DNA from: Plenodomus lindquistii | Taxonomy: Eukaryota > Ascomycota > Dothideomycetes > Pleosporales > Leptosphaeriaceae | DNA length: 64,000 bases | Assembly: GCA_025504975.1 (NCBI GenBank) | Contig: JANUWI010000002.1 | Coordinates: 186,001 to 250,000 of the forward strand | Direction of reading: 5' to 3' | Shown here: positions 55,974 to 64,000 of the stretch, piece by piece | Position numbering within the stretch: the first letter of the stretch is position 1 | How the letters are laid out: every line of letters begins with the position of its first letter | Position numbers and translations under genes: made by a program | Notes under the pieces: generated by a model | The model's input: the letters and a program-made list of their open reading frames with translations, nothing else | Database searches by the model: none | What the model was told of the DNA's origin: nothing

Positions 55974-57356
55974 ATGGCTTTTTCAGAGGATGTACGAACG
56001 CCACTATGCAGAAAGCTCTATGACCTTCCCGATGAGCTTTTACTAGAGATCATGCTCCATTTGGAGAGTCTCCGAGCCTCCGAGCCACAGTCGATTGCGA
56101 TGAAGAACTACAAAGAAGAGAGGTCGAGACAATCGGAAAATCAGAAACGACAGCGGACGCTACACTCAGCCTGTCTGACCTCGCATCGCTTGAGACGTAT
56201 AGCCACGCCGATCCTGTACGCGTCCTTCACCGGCACTTCAACATGGAAGGGGATGGAGCACCTGAAATTATTCCATCGAACCATCTTTGGTTGTGATACC
56301 TCTGCTACCCATCGCGTACCGCTCTCCAACTGCATTCGGTATATTGAGAATCGGCTATCCGACCATGAGGGCAACAATCTCTACGAGGACGCAGAGGGCT
56401 ACGACAGCGTTCAAATGACGGCGCGTTACTTTTGTTTGCTTTCAGAAATTGTTAAAAAGAGCCCTAATCTACAGCACTTAAATGTTGTCAGTTTAGAGGT
56501 TGAAGACGTCTCTTTCTGGAAGTTTTTCAAATCTGGAACAACAGCTGCCGACTCGCTGATTGACCATGCAGAAAGCTGCGACGTGCCCTTTCGCAAGCTC
56601 GAAACGCTGTGTTTCCAGACGAACACACCTGGCATCAGAGTTCGATCTACGGATGTCTCGGTCGCCCAGATATCCTTGGCTATGGCATTTGCACCTCTGC
56701 TCCAGCATTTCCAGGCGTGCGGTATCATAGCCATCAACGACCCCTCAGTAGCGATGTCAACAGCTCTCGCTCCGTTGAGAAGACTCCAGCGACTTGAGAT
56801 TACAAGATGCCTGCTGGATTTCGAAGACCTCCTTGAAGTGTGGGGGGCTTGCGAAGGCTTGCGACACATCACATGCGAATGGGCGTATCTCGACTCTCCC
56901 TTTGAATTACCATCATACCTTCTACCAGGCCTCTTGCGACATGCGGAGACACTACGAACGCTCCATCTGGATATGCGAGAGGTTCGCTTCGAGCTTCCGA
57001 GACCACCCGAGCCCCCCTTGTTCGGTTCCTTGCGCGCCTTTGTCAATCTTCGGAGCTTGACTCTCTGCGAGAGATTCACTTCTGATGATCATTATGTTTG
57101 GAACGGCCGACTTGCCGATCTCCTGCCTGCAAATTTAGAAAAGCTGACAGTCTTGCGACATCCAGACGGTCTATACGAATATGGGTCTCATGAGGACAGG
57201 ATCAGGAATTTGCGTCATCTTGCCCAGGATTGTCGACCAGCCTTACCGCGGCTCAAACGTGTGGCTATACATGACGTACTACAGTTCCAGTCCTCGGAGC
57301 TTCACACCTTGTTCAACAATGCTGGCGTTCGATTTGAAATTGTTAGGGAAACCTAG
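55974..57356 (+). CDS. F-box-like protein
   Basis: Single exon, 460 aa, ATG at 55974. KLYDLPDELLLEIMLHLESL (residues about 14-33) is a good F-box start (L-P-D-E-L-L-x-x-I), and SACLTSHRLRRIATPILYAS continues the F-box pattern seen in fungal members (CLVSRRLRxIATPLLY). The rest is built of leucine-rich helical/strand units typical of F-box substrate-recognition regions (SPNLQHLNVVSLEVEDVSFW, LRRLQRLEITRCLLDFEDLL, ETLRTLHLDMREVRFELPRP, FVNLRSLTLCERFTSDDHYV). Such proteins link substrates to SCF ubiquitin ligases through Skp1. Substrate unknown. Confidence 0.85.
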   Translation: MAFSEDVRTPLCRKLYDLPDELLLEIMLHLESLRASEPQSIAMKNYKEERSRQSENQKRQRTLHSACLTSHRLRRIATPILYASFTGTSTWKGMEHLKLFHRTIFGCDTSATHRVPLSNCIRYIENRLSDHEGNNLYEDAEGYDSVQMTARYFCLLSEIVKKSPNLQHLNVVSLEVEDVSFWKFFKSGTTAADSLIDHAESCDVPFRKLETLCFQTNTPGIRVRSTDVSVAQISLAMAFAPLLQHFQACGIIAINDPSVAMSTALAPLRRLQRLEITRCLLDFEDLLEVWGACEGLRHITCEWAYLDSPFELPSYLLPGLLRHAETLRTLHLDMREVRFELPRPPEPPLFGSLRAFVNLRSLTLCERFTSDDHYVWNGRLADLLPANLEKLTVLRHPDGLYEYGSHEDRIRNLRHLAQDCRPALPRLKRVAIHDVLQFQSSELHTLFNNAGVRFEIVRET

Positions 57357-58384
57357 AAGCTTCTCACACCACCTTGTCACGTCAAATACGAGATCGACCA
57401 ACGCGCTGGTATTTTGTGTGAGCTTCGGATGTTCTCATGCAGAACTACATGGACAATCTGGACATGGTTCGAAAGCGCTCCTTTCTTACGGTGTACGTCG
57501 TCACATGAAGTCTGATTATAAATTTCAAAACGACATCGCAAGCTACCGACAGTTATCATTTAGGCTTTGAAAATAGTGATTTTGATTACCGCGGAACTAC
57601 AGCTGCAACGTTCTCTCACCTTCAGCGCGTGGTGATGCTTTGTACCGGATGCAGCAAATCCGGAAAATTTGTAGCGCTGTGTACCTGGAAAGCAAGGCCT
57701 TTGACAGTAACGAAAGTTTGTGGAGAGCGCGTAACTTACACGTGGATACACAGTCGCTAAAAAGACGGAGGAAACCAGATACAGGCTTGAACGCACAAGA
57801 GGAGGCTTACTCATCCTCGCGTCGCGACCTCCAATACGTTGAGCTGCGGCAGGGCTGTTTTTCCTTGACAATGACCTCGTGCTCCGCTTGAACGCGCTCT
57901 CCTGGTGCCTGGTGCCGCGAATGTGAAGCGGCTCAAAAGTCGGTCGGCGTCCGAGGCGTTGCTTCAGTAACCGGTGTTCTCTCAACACCCGCGTTTGTGT
58001 GGATACGCCTGATTTTGGGTCCGTGAGCCTCACCTGGGCTCTCACATGTGTGAGAAACGTGCAGTAAGCGCCAATCACTGCTGTGATAGTCTTACCTACT
58101 AGAGTGTTCATTCACTTACCTCAAGGCAGTCATATGTCGGCGCCACACTATACTCAGAGGTAGCAGGTACAAGACGCAGAGTATCTCTGCTCCATCTCTT
58201 GTCTACCTCCCTCAACCTTGGCTTCACTTCTTCCTAAAGTTTTTCATTCATTGAGCCACACGAAGTCGTCAACGTATGTCCTATTAACAATCATGATCAA
58301 CAACGATTGTGAGCTAACAATGCGGTAGCATCACATCTCCTTGCCCGTTGCAAATTGTATTCTCGACACCTCACTACGTCCATC
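57357..58384. other. intergenic, about 1 kb
   Basis: No convincing gene. A 183-codon minus-strand frame (57560-58111) exists, but its composition (many Arg, Ser, Cys and no motif) suggests chance. The right part probably holds the 5' untranslated region of the next gene, with a possible leader intron (GTATGTCC.. at 58274 to GGTAG near 58327). Confidence 0.4.
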
Positions 58385-60364
58385 ATGTCTTTGACTCCAC
58401 CGCCTGATCTAGTGATCACCGAGCCCATGGCGGATACTCAGCCCGCACCTGCTGCTACAAACAACCCTGAGTCAACCCACTCCAAGGCGGAGACTGGCGA
58501 GCCCGCATCTCCTTGCCAGAAGCATGACGAAGAAGAGGGCACGGAACAGACTTTGGACAACAAGATGAGCAACGAAGATCTTTACGAAGACTCCAAAGCT
58601 CAGCCTGACCAAGCTGCTCAACCCCAGACTACGGTGGACTCTACTAACGCAGTCGACGAAATTGACGATGCGCCTGGCGAGGTAGACACCAACATGTCTG
58701 AGCCAACAGCCCCAGTCACTGCCATCACCGCCGACGACCCCGTGATCGCTCCTATCAGCAGGGCTGAGACAGGCCAGCCAACTACCGCAGAGGATCACGA
58801 GCCTGAGGTAAATTCCGAGGACAAGATTGAGGACGTCGTTCAAAAGACAGAGACTCTCACTTCTGAGAAGACCGGTGATGTCACAGATGCGCCGCCCGTC
58901 GAGGCACCGAAAGCTTCTCTGCCAACTTCAAATGTTCCTCCCCATCTCCGTCCCACTTCTCGCGCACCAGCGGAGCCACTATATGGCCTTCACCATTCCA
59001 GGGTATGTGGACGTGAGAGCAATACACTTCATAACATGACTTCTGACGACCCACAGCACTCAGAGCCGGCATCAACCCCACCCCGCAACTACCGTAGCCA
59101 GCACTTTGAGCCTCCACGGCCTCGTTACAATCAGTCTCAGTACCAGCACGCTTACACACGCAATGACGGAATGGAGCGCGAGCAAGCGGCCCGCCTGCAT
59201 GCTGAGGTGCTGTCGCTGAAGCGTGTACTTGAAGTCGAACGCAAGACCAGCGCCAATATGCGCAAGACGATCGAAATGGAGCAGCAGCGCAAGAGCGAGG
59301 CGGCCTTCTCCAGCATGTTGGGCAGTCTTATGCGCGGGCAAGAAGAAGCACACGTCATGAAAGCGCGAGCCGAAGCCAAGATGCGCGACTTGGAGCAGTG
59401 CACCAAGAAGATTGAGCAGATGGAAGTCTTCCTCGCTGAAGGACAGAAACAGCTCTACTTCAAACTCGATCAGCAAGGTGTCCGCCCCATGAGCGCGGTC
59501 GAGCGTGAGCATCTCAAGCGCGATGCGGAGTTGACTGTCGAGCGGAAGCTTGCTGATGCGCTTGGGGAGCTGCACATGCGCAGTGAACGTCTCGGGCTCC
59601 GCGAGTCGGCACAACAGCTTCGCGAACAACAGTACAAGACCTCCATCCGCGCTGCTCTGGAAGCCGAGATCCGCGCCGCTGTAGAGTCTTCGAATGATGC
59701 GGAGGAGATTGCTGACATTGAGTACAACTGTGGGTACGCTGCTGGCAAGGAGGCCGCGAAAATTGCTGCAAGCAAGGAGGCTGCGAAGAAAGCTGCCTCT
59801 GTTGTCGAGCACAAGGACAGCTTCATCGAAGGCTACGCTGCCTATCACCGCGCGCAGACTGCTCTCGATGACCTGCACCACGGCCGTATTACATCGCAGA
59901 GCCCACGTCTCGCATTCCTCTTCGACGCCGGTCATGCTGACAACTTCCTCGTTCGCGGTATGCAGATGGGCCAGCTGCGCATGGACACTGCCACTGCCTT
60001 TGCTCACCATCCCCATCCCACCTCCAACGACGAGGTCTCCAAACCTGCACTCAACACGACGCCTCCCACTGCGTCCATCAACATTCAGAGCGGTGCTCCT
60101 CCCACTCCCCCCATGTCCACGGAGCGCATCCGCAGGTAAGTTGCCATCCTCTCCACTATACCGCCTCACACATGTCATATACTAACAAAACACAGGATCC
60201 CTCCTCCGCGCCCCACTCTAGCGGCTGAACTCCGTGGGGCGACGCCCATGTTCAACGGAGCGTATGTGCTTGCGAATGGTGGGGCGGGCGCGGATACGAG
60301 TGCGAAGCCGGTGGTCAAGACAGGATGTTTTGCGGACGTTGGGGTGGATTTGATCAATTTGTGA
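58385..60364 (+). CDS. hypothetical coiled-coil protein, 621 aa
   Basis: Model: join(58385..59002, 59057..60135, 60196..60364). ATG 58385 gives MSLTPPPDLVITEPMADTQ. Residues 1-200 are acidic and disordered. A proline/arginine/tyrosine-rich segment follows (RPTSRAPAEPLYGLHHSR; RNYRSQHFEPPRPRYNQSQY). Residues about 240-450 are a long charged coiled coil (EQAARLHAEVLSLKRVLEVE, RADALGELHMRSERL-like repeats). Then comes an alanine/lysine-rich segment (GYAAGKEAAKIAASKEAAKK) with a short internal repeat, and a globular-looking LAFLFDAGHADNFLVRGMQM. The first intron (GTATGT..CCACAG, 54 nt) is a multiple of three without stops, so its retention would add 18 residues. The last intron (60 nt) leads to a short C-terminal exon ending VGVDLINL. 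Family not recognised. Confidence 0.75.
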
Positions 60365-60950
60365 GGGACTGGGGAGTATGGAGATGAGGATATGGGGACT
60401 TGTGATGGTGGACTTTGGGGGAGTTCTAGATACATGGGTCTACTGTATTCCACGTACAGAGAATATTCGACACGGATCACGTCTTGCGATGATGTAGAAG
60501 AATTAATGGATGTGAATCTACTCTACTTGATGTGTTTACTCCTATCTCTATCTACTCGGAATCTTTTGCTGAGATGTCATGGACGACGTCTGGGGCAACC
60601 AATCAGAGAAAGTACCAGGTGCAAGGGCGAGTGGACGTGGACGTGGAATTGTTGTCCGCAAGGGGCCATGAACCTCGGCCCAATCACGGGTATGGGGGCA
60701 CCTCACCACCACCGAGCCTCCACTGTTGCTGTCGTGTACAACCACTTGCTTGCGCCGCACGTAATTGTTAATTGTTCATCTTCTATCGTCTCGTCTTTGA
60801 CCAGACTCGCCCGCCATTAACGCATTCATACTACTGTCTATTCCATCGCAATTGGCGCGCTGGTGACGTCGGAGGAGGCTCGTTATCGCGACACCCACGC
60901 TTCCCCACACGCGACTCCTGCAGCGCGTCACGGCCCGGCCGCTGCACCAC

Positions 60951-60987
<37 letters not shown>

Positions 60988-61001
60988 CCACACCAACGAA
61001 A
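60365..61001. other. intergenic, PEX3 upstream region
   Basis: About 640 nt between the coiled-coil gene and PEX3. The last 50 nt before the PEX3 ATG contain a CA dinucleotide run. No gene seen. Confidence 0.45.
60952..60985 (+). repeat. (CA)n microsatellite
   Basis: An uninterrupted run of about 17 CA/AC dinucleotides ends 16 nt before the PEX3 start codon, so it probably lies in the 5' untranslated region or core promoter. Runs like this are length-variable between strains. Confidence 0.9.
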
Positions 61002-62726
61002 ATGATACAAGGCACGCGTCGCTGGCTGAGGCGAAATCGCGCCAACTTTGCCATTGGGGCGGGCGTGCTGGGCGCGGGCTATCTGGCGGGGCAATATGTG
61101 CTGGGCAAGCTCGGGGAGGCACGGCAGCGCATGAGCGAAGAGCGCATTGCAAAGGAGAAGTAGGCGCCGCCGCAGTCCTGCCACTCACACACCTGGACTC
61201 TCTCGCTGATTCCAACTGCCCCTAGTCTCCGCCGCCGATTCGAGCAGAACCAGGAAGACTGCACTTTCACCGTCCTCGCCATCCTGCCCACGGCCACGGA
61301 GAACATTCTCGATGCCATTCCTGTCGAGCAGGTGCTGGAGGAGCTGCAGCGGCAGAAGGCAGAGCGGTTGTCTCGCAGTGTTGGGCCCAGTGAGATTGCG
61401 AGCTCTGCGCCGCCGAGTGTGGCTGAGACGCCTAGCATTGCAGACACGGCCGACGATGATGGGCGCAGCTCGAGTCTGCAGACGGACAGCTTCATCCATG
61501 CCAGCCAGGTCGTCGCCGACGGTGATAGCAGCACAGGCGCCGGCCCAGTCGAGGCGGCGCAGGAGCCCAGCGAGGCGAAAAAGAGCAAGAAGAGCAAGGC
61601 GCAGCTGTGGAACGAGATGAAGATCAGCTCCATAACCCGCGCCTTCACCCTCCTCTACACGCTCTCGCTCCTCACCCTCCTCACACGCATCCAGCTCAAC
61701 CTCCTCGGCCGCCGCAACTACCTCGCCTCTGTCGTCTCCCTGGCCGCACCACAGTCGACCACCGAAGCCTCGCGCATCAACCTCGAGAACAACGACGACG
61801 ACAACTTTGATCAAGCATACGGGAACGATTTTGAGACAAATCGTCGCTACCTGAGTCTGAGCTGGTGGCTGCTGCATCGCGGCTGTATCGATCTGATTGC
61901 CAAAGTGCGCCTCGCCGTCAAGGACGTGTTTGGAATGCTCAATCCGCGCGAAGAAATCACCATTGAGCGGCTTAGCGAGCTGACTCTGGAGGTTCGGAAG
62001 AAGATCGAGGGTGCCACAGAGGAGGAGAGGAGGTACAGTGCCCGTCTTCTCCCACACGAATCCCCACTGACCTCTCACAGAACATGCAAATGGCTCTCCT
62101 TCCTTTTGCCGCCGCAAGACCAAGAAGACTACGTCCTCCACGAGTCAGGCATGACTTCATCCTCTGAATCCACCTCTCCCACCACCGCAGTCTCCCTGCG
62201 CCGCCTCATTGACGAAACATCCGACCTCATCGACTCGCCTGCCTTCACCCACGTCCTCACCCTCATCCTCGACGCCGCATTCTCCCACCTCGTCGACACC
62301 AAAATCTCTCAGCTCTCCTACAAGATCCCACCAATCTCAGACAATCACGCGCGCGTCCAAGAAATCGTCGGCGGTGACACCAAGGCCAAGGTCGCCAACA
62401 GCCTCGCTGTCTTCTGTCGACAGGCACACAACATTGGCAGCGGCGCCAACAACGAATATCTCGCCGCCATTGAGCAAGTTAGGGATCTTGAGGCGTTCGC
62501 CGCGGTAGTCTACTCGAGTAACTTCGAGTTTGAGAGTCCAGAGATTGCCGCGCCAAGCAGGCCAGGCACAGCAACTGCCCCGTCACCAGCCAAACCACAC
62601 TTGACGAGCTTGGCGCCAGAGGCAGAGTCTGAGAATGTAACGGCCACGCCGGCGCAGTCTGCTGAGGCTGAGTTTGAGAGTGCATGGGGCAAGGCGTTGG
62701 CAAAGGAAGATGGAAAGCAGTATTGA
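61002..62726 (+). CDS. PEX3: peroxin-3, peroxisome membrane biogenesis protein
   Basis: Model: join(61002..61159, 61226..62032, 62081..62726), 536 aa, introns of 66 and 48 nt. The start MIQGTRRWLRRNRANFAIGA has the basic N-terminus and hydrophobic segment (GVLGAGYLAGQYVLGK, about residues 21-36) that target and anchor Pex3 in the peroxisomal membrane. After the first splice comes the very conserved ENLRRRFEQNQEDCTFTVLA. WNEMKISSITRAFTLLYTLS and RIQLNLLGRRNYLASVVSLA are core Pex3 helices. YLSLSWWLLHRGCIDLIAKV and VFGMLNPREEITIERLSEL follow. Pex3 docks Pex19 with its membrane-protein cargo. The 48-nt intron is a multiple of three with no in-frame stop, so retention would insert 16 residues. A disordered alanine/serine insert spans about residues 95-170. 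Confidence 0.95.
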
Positions 62727-63113
62727 AGCGTTTGAGCGATGTTGTTTGTACGATATGGTCTTGAAGCCGGTGCATCGTAATACAGGAGCTTCTCAATGAT
62801 ACCCTGAATTTGAATACTCGAGATTATAGCGTCTTCTCACGGTGTTGGGACAGCCCCTAAGCACTGACTGATCGAATGCATCTCTTGGTTCCGAACTAAG
62901 CCCCAGGATTTCCCGCTTCGGAACTATACTAGTCGTGACGTCACGCATCATCCAAACATTGTCAAAACTTATCATGGACATTCACATCCATTGACAGCAT
63001 CACTTTCGCTGCATCTCCGTTCGCTTCTTGGACCTGGAAGCCATCGTTACACAAAAACATCGATACAACAAAAACACCATCGCCGTGGATCCCCCACACA
63101 CACCTCACCCACC

Positions 63114-63148
63114 ATGGCAACCCCCCAAACCGGAGCTTCAACTCCCCC

Positions 63149-63183
<35 letters not shown>

Positions 63184-64000
63184 CCAGCAAAAATGCCTAT
63201 GTCACGCTCCTCACGCGTCCCAGCTATCTAGCCGGCGCAATCCTCCTCGCCTACACCCTTCACAAACACTCCCCCTCCACCCCACTCATAATAACCTATA
63301 CGCCGGATACCCTCCCAGAACCCTGCATCACAGCCCTTGAGCGGGAATCCGCCCACTCCAACATCATCCTGCACCCCGTCTCCCATCTCCGTCTCCCGGA
63401 AGAAGACGGTGCAGAATCCGGCATGGTAGCCGAGCGCTTCATCGACACATGGACCAAACTGCGTGTTCTAGACCTGCACACGCTACCGCAGAAATTCGAC
63501 CTCATGTGCTGGCTAGACGCAGACATGATGATTTTCTCCAACCCCAGCCCACTGATTTTCAACGCTGCCAACGATGCGTATTTAACTGGTGGTGATGGAA
63601 AAGGGTTAAGAACAATGGCAGTGCATACCTGTGTGTGTAATCTCGACCACGATTCCTGGGCCCCTGAGACATGGAGGCCAGAGAATTGCGCAATGGCGCG
63701 TCTTACTTGTTCTGACCAACTCGCTACCGTCTCGTCCTCTCCATGCACATTGTCGAATTTCAACAGCGGAACGTTTTTGTACCGGCCCTCCGCCGCACTA
63801 TCGGAGTTTGTGAAGAACAAGTTTGAAGAGCTGGGGAATAAGAGATTGCGCGCAATGCAATTCCCAGACCAAGACTTCTTAAACGAAGTGTTTGACGGTC
63901 GCTGGGCACCACTGAGCTGGAAAACCAACGCGCTAAAGACATGGAGGTACTGGCATACTAATATCTGGCAAGACGACAACGAGGTAGCGGTGCTGCATTA
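63114..64000 (+). CDS. glycosyltransferase family 8-like protein, N-terminal part (runs off right edge)
   Basis: ATG at 63114 opens a frame that stays open to the window end (295 codons; 3' end missing). After a polythreonine stretch comes KNAYVTLLTRPSYLAGAILL, the usual beginning of GT8 nucleotide-sugar transferases of the galactinol-synthase/glycogenin-like type. LDLHTLPQKFDLMCWLDADM contains the DxD metal- and nucleotide-binding motif (LDADMM). FNSGTFLYRPS and MQFPDQDFLNEVFDGRWAPL are the conserved later motifs (N-S-G and D-Q-D-x-L-N). Product and acceptor are not predictable. No signal peptide or membrane anchor is visible at this start; whether a membrane segment follows lies outside the window. 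Confidence 0.88.
63149..63186 (+). repeat. (ACA)n trinucleotide run encoding polythreonine
   Basis: About twelve ACA triplets in the start region of the GT8-like gene, read in frame as threonine directly after the phrase GASTPP. Change by whole triplets would keep the frame, so length polymorphism is tolerated. Confidence 0.9.

Noticed and set aside
57560..58111. 183-codon minus-strand frame between the F-box and coiled-coil genes
   Set aside because: Composition is arginine/serine/cysteine-heavy with no motif, no matching splice signals and no neighbour logic; judged to be chance.
1..64000. tRNA genes, rRNA, CRISPR arrays, telomere repeats, LTR or DNA transposons
   Set aside because: By eye I found no A/B-box pair with cloverleaf, no spaced direct repeats, no TTAGGG arrays and no reverse transcriptase, integrase or transposase frame; a tRNAscan and repeat search would be decisive.

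Overview
The window is nuclear DNA of a filamentous ascomycete, most likely a dothideomycete. Genes carry many short introns (about 44-91 nt) with GT..AG ends and CTAAC/CTGAC-type branch sites. The families are typically fungal: Zn2Cys6 regulator, fungal rhodopsin-domain membrane protein, DUF7708, fungal-type MFS carriers, a CVNH lectin and Pex3. Exon joins were worked out by hand from splice signals, codon phase and family conservation. I saw no rRNA, tRNA, CRISPR array, insertion sequence or telomeric repeat.

1-8.6 kb is a poor, partly decayed block: a partial orphan gene, an orphan frame with one in-frame stop, a spliced gene with an MCYQ start, and a roughly 540-codon frame punctuated by two stops. 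It ends with an intact DUF7708 (NLR-type N-terminal region) gene. 9.3-14 kb holds a seven-helix rhodopsin-domain protein, the AP-2 mu clathrin adaptor (an ordinary housekeeping gene) and another orphan with an in-frame stop.

15-36.2 kb is the most interesting part. It groups an HSL-type esterase, two short-chain dehydrogenases, two different Baeyer-Villiger-type flavin monooxygenases, a metallo-beta-lactamase-fold hydrolase with an HxHxDH motif, a zinc alcohol dehydrogenase, an ACS-family MFS transporter and a Zn2Cys6 regulator. There is no polyketide synthase, peptide synthetase or terpene synthase. Together this reads as a catabolic or detoxifying module: alcohol to ketone to lactone to hydroxy acid, with uptake and its own regulator. 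An orphan gene with a tandemly repeated domain, two minisatellites and a broken small gene (23.4-27 kb) sit inside it.

36.7-45.3 kb is a nutrition/secretion block: GH43 hydrolase, M13 metalloendopeptidase, a decayed GH78 rhamnosidase relic, a sugar transporter and a cyanovirin-N lectin. 46.8-60.4 kb holds several orphan proteins (coiled-coil, SUMO-interaction-like), a short beta-carbonic anhydrase and an F-box-like protein. 61-64 kb has the peroxisome biogenesis gene PEX3 and the start of a GT8-type glycosyltransferase that runs off the right edge.
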